Positions 1 to 11,450 are shown, counted from the stretch's first letter. The stretch is DNA of 64,000 nucleotides from Megaleporinus macrocephalus (GCA_021613375.1 CM038704.1:35295488-35359487), one strand, 5' to 3'. Numbers and translations are program-made. The notes: generated by a model from the letters alone, not told the origin.

Positions 1-760
1 TGAACCTAGAAGCCAAGCCCAAACTGACAATTTCAGTGAAAGGGCCCTAGAGTCAAACAAGCCTGTAATGGGTGTTAAAGGGCCATCAATTCTGTCACGC
101 ATACCAGGATTTGACATTATAGAGTCATGTGTTCCTGACTATATGCATAGCGTTGTCCTTGGTGTTGCTAGGAGTTTTGCTGCCCTGTGGTTAAACTTGG
201 AGAACAGCCACGAACTATGGTGTATTGGGAGGTCTACACATAAAATTTACAATAGTCTTTGTGATATTAGGCCTCCATGTAACGTTTCTTGTGTACCTTG
301 TTCAGTAACTGAAAGGAAATAGTGGAAAGTACATCAGTGGTATTCATGACTCCTATACTGGTGATGGCATGGTGTATCTAATACGCTTCAGAGAGCTTCG
401 GTTAGTTACTACAACCGTGTGGTTGTAAATGGTGAAATCATTCGGGCTCAGAGTTACATCAGAGAATATAAGAGAAACTCTTACTCTGCCAATCTAGATG
501 ATGGTAGAATGTTCTCCATCAAAACTTTCATTGTTTGTGATGTAGGAAATGGAGAAATGTGCTACGCAGTTGGACAGTATTTGGACATCTTATAGCAGTA
601 GTTGCTTCACGCATTAGGCACAAGTGTTTCTTTATTCGCACCAAGGACCTAAAAGTAAATTATATCTGTATACCTTTGAACCATTCTGAGATCTGTTGAA
701 ATGGCAAGTGGTAATTGTCATGAAAGGTTTATTTACTTTAATATGAAGCATTTCAGCATG
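1..760 (+). pseudogene. Decayed EnSpm/CACTA-like (Tnp2-type) transposase fragment
   Basis: An open frame at 68-322 carries the signature PDYMHSVVLGV, preceded by a G-x-KGPS segment and a GFDII block. It is followed by a C-x-I-RPP block and an S-V-T-E-R-K end. This order matches the tnp2-type transposases of animal EnSpm/CACTA elements as I remember them. The frame then breaks. A second conserved stretch, with YNRVVVNG at its start and RNSYSANL near its end, reads at about 402-505 in another frame, with further stops by 600. The 5' part of the element lies outside the window, and no terminal inverted repeat is visible. The fragment is clearly non-functional as read. It could instead derive from a related tnp2-bearing element. 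Confidence 0.6.
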
Positions 761-1351
761 GTTGCCTATTATTTGTTCAATGTCCAAATAAAAATAACCC
801 ATTCAAACCATTCAACTCAAAATAGAAAATGTTAGGACAATATGGAGATATTGTTAAAAAAATAGATTTTTATGTTTTGTCTGGTCAACTCCTTTGTTAA
901 TATACATCAGTTCCTGCATTTCAGGCCTGAAGCACAATCCAAATGAAGCCTTTTCTGAGTTGGGTTTGTATTTTCTTTTCTATGGCTCTTGAACAAAGCA
1001 GCTGTCCTTTTTAAAACGAATGGACCAATAGATTCAAAATTGCCTGAAAAAAAAAAAAAAACATTTACATTACAACTTAATATTGTTATTTTCTCTGTTA
1101 AGCATACATGTTTTTTGGACCATAACAACATGAAGTATTCACATGTTTTAATGAAAATAATCTTGAGTTTTTTAAACTTGTATTTTTAAATGACAACTTG
1201 AATGGCTGTCATATTGTCATATTTAATTGTGTATATTATTGAATTACACATAAGCGAATGAAACAAATAAACGTAAAATATATTTAAGTAATATACTTTA
1301 CTAAAAAATATATGTCAATATATATATTTTTTTCCATATGGGAAATTAACG
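761..1351. other. AT-rich stretch, nothing recognised
   Basis: This stretch has a poly-A run near 1048 and short TA-rich tracts near 1260-1340. I see no exon, RNA gene or element boundary before the TTAA at 1352. Confidence 0.5.
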
Positions 1352-1659
1352 TTAAAGGGAACCCTGGCTGGTAACACATGTAACCCTTAATATGGTGTAA
1401 TGACTCTAAATTACCAAGACATCACAATTATTAAAAAATTACTAAAAGTAGCAGATTTATTTGATTTTCTGTAAAATCCAATCGCCACAGCGGGTAGTGA
1501 CGTCAAATGGTTGCAGTAGCCGGCCGTCGCGCTTGAGCACAGCTAGTTAGCTAGACGTGGCTACTGTTCAGCCTTTGCATTTTAAACCAGAACGCAACAT
1601 TTCTGACAACAGCGGCGACAACACACACCAAGTGAGTCAAAATGATGAACCGAGAGCTG

Positions 1660-1840
1660 TGGAGGTTAGAGTGGGACACGGTGCTGGACTTGTGAAACTG
1701 TGTGTTGATGTTGACGAAGAAGGAGTGTGTCTGTTACAAGGAGCTTCGCTTTTTAGCAGGAAACATTCACGCTCACTATAGAGCTAGATACCCTGAACGG
1801 GAGTTTCTCTTAGCCTTCAAACTTGTTTATTAGTGCAGTA
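1660..1840 (+). pseudogene. Cys-rich domain relic inside the Kolobok-like element
   Basis: One plus-strand frame reads WDTVLDL, then a stop, then NCVLMLTKKECVCYKEL. It runs on to a conserved-looking HYRARYPEREFLLAF before a stop near 1830. The C-x2-M-x-T-x3-E-C-x-C pattern resembles the Cys-rich domain (P2X7-tail-like) often seen in fish transposon-derived and THAP-associated proteins. One in-frame stop splits it. I infer a fossil coding region of the element; the family name is uncertain. Confidence 0.45.
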
Positions 1841-1982
1841 GTATGTTGACTACTAAGGCTGTTCGTTCACGTCCAGGATCCGTGAACGAGGGAGAAGCAG
1901 ATGACTCTAACACTAAACGTTGTTGGCGGGACGCCAGGAGAGAATTCAGCGCATGTTCACGTTTCCTTGCGCGGTTCTCGCT

Positions 1983-2148
1983 TCATTTTCTGGATTTTTT
2001 GGACTTCATGTGTGGGAAAACTGTGGCCACTGCATTGTGTTTAAGTCTACGCTTAAAATCAACAGCATCTGTCAAGTCTCTGACCAGTGGTGGTCTACTG
2101 AATGACTCAAACGCATCGGGACTGAAGTGACGAGAGCAGAGCCGCTGG
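1983..2148 (-). pseudogene. C-terminal half of a THAP-type zinc finger
   Basis: On the minus strand a splice-acceptor-like sequence (AACACAG) is followed by an open frame. It contains LCSRHFSPDAFES, giving the second C-x2-H pair of a C2CH THAP finger, and then HNAVATVFP, which corresponds to the AVPTxF box that closes THAP domains. The frame meets TGA after KSKKSRK. Past that stop it stays open for about 50 codons, starting SENRARKREHALNSLL, until about 1830. The N-terminal C-x2-C half is not visible upstream, so the finger is incomplete here. THAP domains bind DNA in P-element and Kolobok-type transposases. This copy looks like a decayed exon within the transposon. Confidence 0.5.
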
Positions 2149-2254
2149 TCTTTCGGTAGCTGTGTTTGCTCACACGCTGCTTTACAAACTATTAATACCA
2201 TATTAATGCTTACAGGTGTTACCAGCCGGGGTTCCCTTTAAAAGAAGAAAAGTT

Positions 2255-2345
2255 TTTTTCTACTATAATCTTTAGGGGTGCTGGGGCTTAAGCACCCCTA
2301 GACTAGGGCTAGCTACACCCCTGCTGCAGTTTTAGATTAAAAAGA
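2255..2345. repeat. Dispersed repeat, copy 1 (second copy at 60105-60190)
   Basis: The block has a T-rich run, then TAATCTTTAGGGGTGCTGG and GACTAGGGCTAGCTACACCC. It recurs with substitutions at 60105-60190. It is an unnamed dispersed repeat flanking the Kolobok-like element. Confidence 0.6.
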
Positions 2346-2879
2346 AGAATTGTACTGCATACTATAATGTTTTTCAGATGTATCCTGGGTATAGTTATGT
2401 TTTAGGCTACGAAGGCCAACTGCGTGAAACTCTCACTAGTTAGTTAGGAAGATAAAAGCTCAGACACCTTCTGTTTCGCTCCTCTGTAATTATGTGCTAA
2501 CTTACTTGTTCATGGGGTGGGGTTCTATCATTTTCAGGTTAGAGCAACAGTCGCTCAAAATGTCTGCCCTGCTGCCCTTGGTTAGTTGATAGATGTTCCC
2601 TGGCCTATCTGCCTGTGACATCCAATGCATATCTAGAATTCATCCAATAAACTACTTAATATCTGACTAAAATACATTTTTAAAGCAACAAACATGATAC
2701 ACTTTTTTAGCACATTAATTAGAAGGCATGCTACAGTAAAATTAAAATACAGATTATGTTGCTAAAGTGGCTGACTAACAATGCCTCATAATTAGAAGCC
2801 GTTTGGAAGCCAAGATGACTCTTTATTTGTGGACTGAGCTGAGTGGACACATTCCAAAGTGACAGGATGACCAGCGCAA
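2346..2879. other. No gene recognised
   Basis: I see no exon, RNA or defined element here. Its right part may belong to the dispersed repeat that becomes recognisable at about 2880. Confidence 0.4.
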
Positions 2880-3265
2880 ACTCTGCAGCAACATAAAAGC
2901 TATTGTCTTTGACATCTTCAACGTGGACCAACTAGGAGTGGGCTATGAGTGGACACAGTGTTTAAAAACTCAAGCAGCATTGCTATGTCTGATCCACTTG
3001 TACCAGCACAACACACACTAACACACCATCAAATGCAAGTGTCACTGCAGTGCTGAGAATGATTCACCATCTAAACAATACCTGGTCTGTGATGGTCCTG
3101 TTGGAGTCCTGACTATTGAAGAACAGGGAAAGTTATTGTCTGTAATTGTAGAAATTGTAGTGCTTTGTCTGCTCAGTAGATCTGATAAACAGGACAATGA
3201 GTGTAGAAACAAGGGAGGTGTACCTAATGATGTAACCAATGGGAGTATATAAATCCACGCTTATA
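2880..3265. repeat. Dispersed fish repeat, copy 1 (related copy 54530-54800)
   Basis: The stretch contains ACCAGCACAACACACACTAA, GTCACTGCAGTGCTGAG and CAATGAGTGTAGAAACAAG. From memory these blocks belong to a high-copy non-coding repeat in many ray-finned fish. A second, shorter copy at 54530-54800 shares CTGTGGTGGTCCTGTGG-type sequence. The open frame on the minus strand here is incidental. Confidence 0.65.
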
Positions 3266-5555
3266 TACAAGAGCATACATAAACTGTAATTGTCATACAT
3301 AAGTCTATATATTGGGAGGGGGGAGGGGGGCCTGGAGCAAGGTGTTGATTGATGATGAGTAGTTTACAAATGTTTAAACAGTGTGAGGGTAGAGTGCACT
3401 AGAAGGCATAATTAATAGCAGGTCCATTCTCCACTGTGCATTGTTACACCTCCAAGATGCACACCGTCACCGTTTCACATTGCAATATCACGATTTAAGA
3501 AGGCGTTGTTACACCCCTAGGAAATTACATTTATTATTTGGTTGCATATCCCTTGTTTGCAATAACTGCGCCAAGCCAGGGACATGACTAAACTGTTTCA
3601 GACTTTGTGATGCTTTTTCAGACTTTTACTGCAGCTTCCTTCCTTCTACTATAAAACAGAAACATCATGATGTGGTGTTATAAAGATTCACTCCTTCCCC
3701 TCTTTGCAGAACTCTCCAGAAAAATTCAAAGTAAAGAATGTGAACTGCATCTCAGCAGCAGCAAGTAGGTAACAACAACTAAAGCTAATTTCTAGCATGA
3801 ACATGAACATGTACAGTATCTCTACAGTATGCTTCACCCATTGTTAACCAGAGCCCCACTGACCAAAGTAAGCCTCAATCATGATGTACATGTCCAGTAT
3901 TAAGGCATGTTTCATAAACCAAGCAGAATGATTCATATTATAATATAAATTGCATAGTTATGCTTCATGTAAATATGCAATACATGTTTGTGTAAATAAT
4001 TTATATTCATAATGCATCATCAAAGACATGTCCAATATGCTATTTTTGTTTTATAGTAGCCCTTTAGCGTAAACACAGACATTCAAAGCTTGTAAAAAAC
4101 AATCAGATCGCACTTTGAATTTTAGCCCTTTTGTCTGATATATATTATTGCCGTCCAAAGAAAAATAGTAACTTTACAGGAGAAGACAAAAACATTCTTA
4201 ACTTTCAATGTAAGATAATGTAAAGAAGTTTTATTCCAAGTGATTTCGAAGAATTGTTATTGGTCCATTTTCAAACTTTCACAGGATATATACACAGAAT
4301 AGAGAGACGTTTATGTGGGAGTTCTTGATCTCTTCTATATAATCTTTACCAGCCTTGAGAGAGAAGGTCTTCTAAATGCTAACAGCGAAGTTCATCTCTA
4401 TGCTCTACACTGGTGCTTTCTGCCTTAAATTCAGAGGCACCTAGACTTTTACAAACCGTACTGGAACTACCACTGACTGTGCACTGAGGGAACTCAATTG
4501 CTGCTTCAGCTATGGATTCAATATGAGGCACAGCAGGACCCCATTCAGGTTAGATTTTTTTTTGTATAGTATATCAACATTCTAACCATCTTACCTGATA
4601 TACAACTGAAATGTTTCATTTGCTAATGAAAGGGACCATTCCAAAGCTCTGTACTACATTCCGCCATCTGTAACATACTGTAACTATTAAAAATGAGGCT
4701 ATGTTTTATTTTAAAATTCTTGCCAGTGTTTGCTTCAACAAGGAGCAATCATTTTTAGTGTAAATTAGTCATAACATATGTTAATCAAAGTTTAGGTTCT
4801 GTTGAGCTTCCAGATTGGTATTAAGAAATTAAAACCATGATAATCACTGATTTTGGCTGAGCAGACCTTTTAAACACATCTCTTGCCATTAAAGGTTGAC
4901 CTGGAGTATGGAGTTGACCGGACTCTGCCATATGGCCATCGACAGCCTGATGTGGCGGCCCCCAAGTTCACCTGCAGTGCTCACTTACTGAGCAGGAAAT
5001 AAAAAGTCTACCAGAGCCTAATGGCCCTCTGTCTAATGTGCTGGATATCTACATACAAACAGTTAACTTAGTATCAGAAATGCTCCACTATATTCCTGAT
5101 TTACAACCTGTTAACTGTGTTAGTACGAGAGTACATGGTAACTGTGTTAGGTATATTGCAGTAAAATCTAAAAGAACTATGAGCTCATAAAAGGTTAAAA
5201 TCTTTGTTCATATTCTATATTTTATGTAAATGGTCAATAATTTAACACCTTTTACTAAATGTTTCTGCTGCGTTCTTTGTTTATTCCCCAGGAGCCATGT
5301 CTGCAGCGTGGGTCAGTGGGTGGTGGTTTCGAGGAAGTGCAGACTTACTGAGCATGTCTTCATAAATATGACTGAAATTCTTAAGTAATGTGGACTGTAC
5401 CATCTGGAACCTTTCTAGGAGTAAACCAGGGTTGTTCAGAGAGCTCAGTGGGTAATTCATACCATTTCTGTATTTATAGTTAGTGTTAAGATATTGTCAT
5501 TGTAAAGTCATTGTGTATTGTAAAGTTTGATGTAGAATGGGAAGTGTTGTCCAGT
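3266..5555. other. No gene established; isolated exon-like stretches
   Basis: Some stretches are flanked by splice-like signals. One at 3708-3767 has a TTTGCAG acceptor and a TAG/GTAACA donor. One at 4897-5001 reads VDLEYGVDRTLPYGHRQPDV and stops soon after. I recognise no family and cannot join them into a gene. A guanine-rich run lies at 3314-3330. Most of the remainder is AT-rich without structure. Confidence 0.35.
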
Positions 5556-5837
5556 TAAGTGGGATTCTTCACAGTCACTGTTAGTGGTGAATGTATCCCT
5601 GTACCCTGTACATTTTCACATAGTTTGATCCATCAAAGAGACCATGTTGCCATGAATGTTTGTCTTTGTTTTTTTTATTTATCAATAAACCCATTCTGGG
5701 GGAAAAAATCATACCAACTGGATATCAAGGTCAGCATGATCACTGTGGCTTCGTCTGGGGTTCCACCAAACTGCACATGCAGGATTGCTGGACTCATTCC
5801 ACGTAGGCATGGCCCACTATGTAAGAATGAATGACCC
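5556..5837 (+). pseudogene. Possible Siglec-like Ig V-set exon relic
   Basis: An AAG acceptor-like site precedes an open frame reading FFTVTVSGECIPVPCTFSH, which resembles the B-strand cysteine region of fish Siglec/CD22-like V-set domains (C-x-x-PC-x-F). The downstream part keeps SGVPPNC but lacks a convincing WxxG or YxC pair, and I see no partner exons. It may be a decayed immune-receptor exon or a chance match. Confidence 0.25.
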
Positions 5838-6544
5838 GTCATTCGTCCAGTGACAGTAAAGTAGTCGCTCTCCAAGCAGAATCAAGTGGACTTTTTCAAA
5901 AACCTAAAAAACAAATATTTTTTGCTCCCTTACAGTATCAGTAAAAGAAATTTCAGTCAGCCATTGGGGACTCAAATAAGTCTGAGCTTAAAAACAGCTA
6001 CATTCACATGTACATCTTAGGAATCAGACAGGGTTAGTGTACAGGTCTACAACTTTTTTTTCTCCTAGCGCAGAATTGGCATGGACCTAACACAAAAGTA
6101 CAAAAGATTTGATACAAAAGTACTGACACATCAACAGGTGTTTTAAAAAGAGAAATAAAAAACATCTGTAAAATAAAATTAGATGGAAAAACTTATTATT
6201 CACTTAACAAAACAAATATCAAAACCATTCTGAAGTTTGGACATGGCTGTTGCAAAGAAATGGCAAATTACACCATCACCAATTGCTGGATCACTTGAAA
6301 TGAAATTGTTTTCAACCTGCTTGTTTTCTACCCACTCTCTGAGATCTATAGCAAGACTGTTTTTCCAGTTGCACGCTTATTTAAAATGTCCTTGAATCTC
6401 TATGCTTTCTCTTTGGGATCTGGCTTTATTTTCCAATCTTAAACAGTTACAAAATAAAAAATAAATTTATCTAAATCCACATATAGATAAAATCAAATGA
6501 CTAAATTTACTAAAAATAAATCATATGTTTAAATTCAATGTAAC
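5838..6544. other. AT-rich, nothing recognised
   Basis: I see no exon, RNA or element boundary in this stretch. Confidence 0.4.
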
Positions 6545-6775
6545 TGACCACCTTTCTCCTCAATGGGATCTAGATCAGTGATCTGAGGAGTGGGCACGTT
6601 TGCCTGAGGGGCTGGAATAATATCCTGATGTGGCACAGAGACATCTGTGTTGCTGGCCTGTGCTGTCTGACTTCCTGTGTTCTTGTCCATGTATTCAGAT
6701 GTGCTTCTTCACTTTTGGGGGACTTGCACGTTCTGTGGCTACCTCCATCTGTACCTCAACACTGCTCTGCGAAAG
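6545..6775 (-). pseudogene. Degenerate exon-like stretch, low complexity
   Basis: After a TTTCGCAG acceptor-like site, one minus-strand frame reads SSVEVQMEVATERASPPK and stops. A neighbouring frame then stays open for about 50 codons rich in Gln, Thr and Pro (DVSVPHQDIIPAPQ, then TPQITDLDPIEEK). It suggests a linker exon with a frameshift. It may belong with the zinc-finger-like stretch about 500 bp upstream on the same strand. No function can be assigned. Confidence 0.25.
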
Positions 6776-7189
6776 TCTTGGATAAAGAAATTACTTTGTT
6801 AATGTGTTAATATATTATATATTGAAGACAAGTACAACAATAGTTCCAATGTTGAAATGAATATTAAAAGTAAACATTTAAATTCAGTTCATTTAAATGA
6901 ATATCTCAGATATAAAGACCTGCATGATATGACCTGTAGAGAGGTTTTTTTTGGAATTAAAAAAGCAATAATTTTCTTTTGTCATAATGTTTACACAGTC
7001 CATCTATGCTCACTGGACTGTTGTCTTACAAATGCAAGGTGATTACTATTTTGTTGGGTAAGCTAATTTTCTTTTACCTACATACCATCAAACATGCCTT
7101 TTTTCTGGTAGTGCACTTGCTATGCCTCACACTGTGTCTGATGTATGACAACACATACCGTGTGCTAAAAATTGTGATGTTTTAGCTGT

Positions 7190-7340
7190 GTAGAGCAATA
7201 CCTCCTGCACTCATCACTGTGAGCCTTGATTTGTGAAAAAAGGTATTCTCCTTCACAGGTGACGCATTTCTGAGGTGGTCCACCTAGCTCACTTCTGCAT
7301 TCTGGTCGCCATATCTCCACAGGAGTTCAAGTTAAAATTC
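7190..7340 (-). pseudogene. Possible C2HC/UBZ-like zinc finger exon
   Basis: A minus-strand frame of about 50 codons contains PQKCVTCEGEYLFSQIKAHS followed by DEC, giving C-x2-C, then H-x3-C. This is the layout of small C2HC or UBZ-type ubiquitin-binding fingers. Fish genomes hold expanded G2E3/HECT-like families with such fingers, and that is a possible source. A GAG/GTATTG donor-like site follows the finger. There is no start and no clear partner exon, so it is probably a relic. Confidence 0.3.
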
Positions 7341-7532
7341 AGCACAAGAACTAATGATCTGATTTTCACAAAGGGAGCAGCAGTTTTAAAGTGAAGAACT
7401 TACAGACTCTATGTTTAAGATCCTTTGAAGTGGCTGAATGAAAATGGTGGCATGATGGTAGACCAAGTCCTCATTTTTGTCCTTAAGATATGAGAGTAGG
7501 AATTTTGTTGTGTGGGTACAACAAGGCATCGC

Positions 7533-7850
7533 TGACCTGTTGACCTTCTCCCTCTCTGTGTGTATGGCCTTAACAATCCTGAAACCTTCTCTCTCCCTGT
7601 GCATATGGCCCTAACAGTGCTGAAACCTCCCTGTCTGTGCATATGGCCTTAAAAGTCCTGAAACCTTCTCCCTTCCTGTGTGTATGGCCCAAAAAGTCCT
7701 GAAACCTTCTCCCTTCCTGTGTGTATGGCCTTAACAATCCTGAAACCTTCTCCCTCCCTGTGTGTATGGCCTTAACAATCCTGAAACCTTCTCCCTCCTT
7801 GTGTGTATGGCCCAAACAGTCATGAAACCTTCTCCTTCACTGTGTTCAGC
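7533..7850. repeat. Minisatellite, about 8 copies of a 41-bp unit
   Basis: Successive units begin CTGAAACCTTCTCCCT and end in GTGTGTATGGCC followed by TTAACAATC or a variant. The unit is about 41 bp, with one shorter copy near 7621-7658. Because 41 is not a multiple of three, the apparent minus-strand frames through it shift at every copy, so they are not protein-coding. Confidence 0.9.
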
Positions 7851-8785
7851 CGATGTACAAATTATAAAAAATCTAAAATTAAAAAGCCGATAAGCTTTTA
7901 GTGAATAAGCTGAATGTCTGGTCGCAATGTTTATTATTATATACCTGAAAATATAAACAGAGGAAACTTACTGTTTTCAAGCTGGTCTGCAACACCCTGC
8001 AACAGATCTGCCAGCGGCCTCCCACTTTAAGCCATTGCCCAACCGAAGGTTAGCATCACATGTTTTGTCTCATAACTCTTGGAGACAATGTTTTATGCAA
8101 TGTTCAACATGCAAGGTTTGCAGTTCTAAAATCATCGTCACGACCAGCACAACATTAAATTTCATTTGTCACTACAAAACCCACAAAGAGGTAATTATAA
8201 GCAAAAAAGCTCATGTTAATTAAAATGTTAGATTTGGCTTTTGAATCAATTGTGTATTTGTTAAGACAAAACAGTCAAAATTGATCAAATTCGACTTCAG
8301 TAAAAAGGCAGATGATATGATTTGGTGTGTGTGGTGCCTTTAATGGTAACATTATGAAAAGACTTTAATTGTGTCTAAGTGAGCTAACGTTAGTGCTAGC
8401 TATATTGTTTGCCGTTTTAGGGTTTATTTTTTATTTGATTCTCAAACTATGTCTGTGACCAAAATAGACCCCCATTTCCCCCATTACTATTTCCATTTAT
8501 AGTGGTAAACCGTTTAAATAGTAGCTATAAGTTTGTATTAAAAAATTAATTCAGACAGCTTCTCATAATCAGCTGCCTCAGCATTCAACAGTCGGCTGAA
8601 CACACCAGCGTGTGTTTATGTTTGAGCTCATTTATGCCGAGATAAATATATCTAATAATAATACAATAATATATTACTCCACCTCCCATGTTAATACTCA
8701 CCTCATCCTGATAGGGCTTAATCTAAACCTCACACATTTAGATTGGTTTGCTCTGAACTGTTGAGGTGAGTGGGATCACCATGAT
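7851..8785. other. AT-rich, nothing recognised
   Basis: No exon, RNA gene or bounded element is visible. Confidence 0.4.
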
Positions 8786-8885
8786 TACTCTCTCAAGGCT
8801 CTCTGAGGCCTTTGGAAAGAAGGTTGTAGGTGCAGATGAGTCTGAGAAGTCAGGGAAGACATCCCAAAATGTCATCATGGTAGTA
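8786..8885 (+). pseudogene. Possible Tc1/mariner transposase N-terminal fragment
   Basis: The plus strand reads LSEAFGKKVVGADESEKSGK, close to the start of the paired-like DNA-binding region of Tc1-type transposases as I recall it. It breaks off after about 30 codons. No inverted repeats are visible. Confidence 0.3.
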
Positions 8886-9945
8886 AGTAGCTCTCTCCAC
8901 AGTTGATGTTAAAGTACAGCACTTACCATCAGCCTTCTTTCTGAAAGCCTCAAAGAGCGCTTTGTACCTGGTCATGGTAATTACTTAATTTTTTTTGCAC
9001 TGTATCAAGAAAACAATGACACTGTCATATCCTCCTGAGACGCAGAAAAATTAAAGCTTGAGAATTTCAGTAATTTCAACATAGAATAAATCTACTAGAT
9101 AAAAAAACGTTTTTTTTTAAAAACATTTTAAATGATTTTTTTACGGAATGTCCTTTATAGTGGATATCAGGACATAGTTTATGACATATTTCTTGTTTTC
9201 TGTTCTGCATCAGACCAAAAAACCTTCTACAACATCAGCACCAACTCAATCCTAGAAAATAATGTTAATGAAACAGTTACTGTAAATGAAACAGTAACTT
9301 TTTTAATACCATTTCCACTTTTGGCAGTATAAGAAATATTTCAAATGCACTGTATATTAACATAAACAGGAACAAATAATAACCTATTGCAAAGATTACC
9401 GTTACTTTGGAAGAGGTTTAAACAGTTTTAGGCACACCTGTGTTAATCACTCCAAACCTTGAGCCAAAGTTTCACACTTTCCACAGGTGGTACCCAACTT
9501 CTCTTATAGTCCATTTTATTTAAATGTTCTATTTTTAAAATGTACAAATATGTAACATTTTCCAATAAATTAGGAATAAATTATATTAGTAATCAAGTAA
9601 AAAAATAGTAATTAATTTACTTGTTTACATGTTTACAGAGCTTACATGTTGCAAAATGACCTCTGCCTCTGTCAAATTCCTGTCACCTGTGACACCATTC
9701 ATTTCATATAAAACCAGATCAAGTCCTAATGTCTACTACAGAGAACACCAAAAAAAAGTATGCTGTTAGGTAGTGTGCATGTCAATAAAAAGTGCTTTGA
9801 GAACAAGCTACAACAGCTTTATATCTAAAATATATCCACTATAGGCTTTAGAAACATAATAAATGCGTATTATTTGACAGCTTACCTCTCTTGCTCCCAT
9901 AAAATGTGCTTACTGAGAGGCAGCCATTTTTAAAAATGTAGAACT
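8886..9945. other. AT-rich, nothing recognised
   Basis: It holds a short local repeat (GAAACAGTTACTGTAAATG at about 9260-9300) and no gene. Confidence 0.4.
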
Positions 9946-10920
9946 TCTGTTGTGAATGACTCACCCCAACACATGATACATCATTGGAAAGGCCAGGATG
10001 TCCTCTACGTGGCACAACAGATTAGCAATGTAGCTTACTTAGTTTTTGAAATATCTTTTGGAGACTCATGTCCCCTCCAGAGGACAAAAATGAATTACCA
10101 GGTCTTGCGAGGATATGAGAAGCAGCTTTTTACAGATGAGTTAAAATTCCAAGAACAAATGCAGCAGTATTCCTCAACATTGAAAAAAAAAAAAAAGCTC
10201 TTCATGTCTTATGGAAATGTGGAAACTGGAGTTAGGGGGTAATGTGTGACTTACATGTGTGACTTACTCCCACCTCTGCAAACTAGTCTAAGGATTTCTT
10301 CCCAGAAATTCAGAAAAAAAGACACTGAATGTCAGTAATTATCAAAAAAGTTAGATTTTTGCAAACGATATGGCTGCCATATGCAAATGAACCCTTCAAA
10401 AATCATATTTATTAAAAAAAAATGATTCCTAAAACACTTATTCAAGACTAGATACTAGATTCTGAGGGTGCCTGTCAACTTTGGTGTAGATATATTACTA
10501 GGTGGCGCTGTAAATGCTAAATAACTACTTCTCAGCAACCGTACATCGATCAAGCTGAAACTTTGCAGAAATCATCTGATAAACAGAATATAAATTAATC
10601 TCTAAGGACAATTTGATCTATGAAAATTCATGACTGCCATCAGTCAATCAGAATTCAACAGGCATTTGACAGGCTTAAGATTGACCAATTATCATTCTCA
10701 ACTCGAATGGTGCCTATGTGCCACTTTCTAACAACCAGTCAAGTTTGAAGAAGTTTGGCCACTGGGGGGGGTGCTATTTACAAAACTTAGTAAGTAAATA
10801 TTGCTTATTACATCTACATAATTTCATTCATAGTCACAAAACTGCTTTGGTGTAATGTATTGCAGAGGTCAAAACAAATTTGTAATTACACGTTTATTTC
10901 AAAAATGCATATTTGTTATT
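9946..10920. repeat. Probable dispersed repeat block
   Basis: The stretch includes CTAGGTGGCGCTGTAAATG, GAAGTTTGGCCACTGG and related blocks that resemble a non-coding repeat common in fish. Boundaries are unclear. The open frame at 9952-10242 ends in poly-A/poly-Lys and carries no recognisable domain. Confidence 0.35.
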
Positions 10921-11039
10921 CTGTCATTAACTGCTTGAGAACTAGTCTCTGAGTTTTCATCCCAGCCATTCGAAAATGGTCCTGAAATATTCTGTGGACA
11001 GTTCAGGGAAATAATTATTAAAAAAACCTTTTTTTTTTT

Positions 11040-11450
11040 ACTCAACATAGTCTTTCTCTGTCAGTGAATCATTATGGACTTGGCATTTTAAATGATAATG
11101 GCCAGAACTCCTCATTTTAACCACATGTATTTAATGAGTGTAACATTCTCATTAAACTGGGGAGGCGGATACAATCACAGATGATTTTTAATAAATGCCA
11201 TAGTGAGTCCAGAGACTTGAAATAACAAAGAAACCCAAAACAAAACAGGCTAATACAGAAACAGAGGGAATATAAGGACAAGGACAACAAGCAACATCTG
11301 GGGAACGGGAGTAGACATAAACACGGAGCAGGTGAGGGGCGTGACAAGAGGGTGGAGACAAGACTAAAACATAAACACTAGCATATGGCTAAGACATGGG
11401 ATGTAAACAGACATAGACAGACAGAAAAAGGCAGTGCGTGACAATGATAC
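11040..11450. repeat. Probable retroelement-derived repeat, family unknown
   Basis: The purine-rich sequence from about 11150 to 11445 (AACAAAGAAACCCAAAAC, then GGGGCGTGACAAGAGG, ending GCAGTGCGTGACAATG) resembles ends of fish retroelement repeats in composition. I see no coding domain. Confidence 0.3.

Larger units (their letters stand above)
1356..2237. mobile_element. Kolobok-like DNA transposon, 882 bp, TTAA target duplication
   Basis: The element begins AGGGAACCCTGGCTGG at 1356. Its other end, read on the minus strand from 2237, begins AGGGAACCCCGGCTGG. The two ends stay alignable for about 42 bp, down to TTAATATGGT, with about four mismatches. Both ends abut TTAA (1352-1355 and 2238-2241), as expected for a 4-bp TTAA duplication. 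TTAA duplications plus a THAP-type zinc finger are reported for the Kolobok superfamily. Inside are a THAP half-domain on the minus strand and a Cys-rich stretch on the plus strand, listed separately. No full transposase fits in 882 bp, so this is a non-autonomous or deleted copy. Confidence 0.75.

Noticed and set aside
7570..7815. Repetitive Gly/His/Arg-rich protein on the minus strand
   Set aside because: It is a product of the 41-bp minisatellite. The frame changes with every unit.
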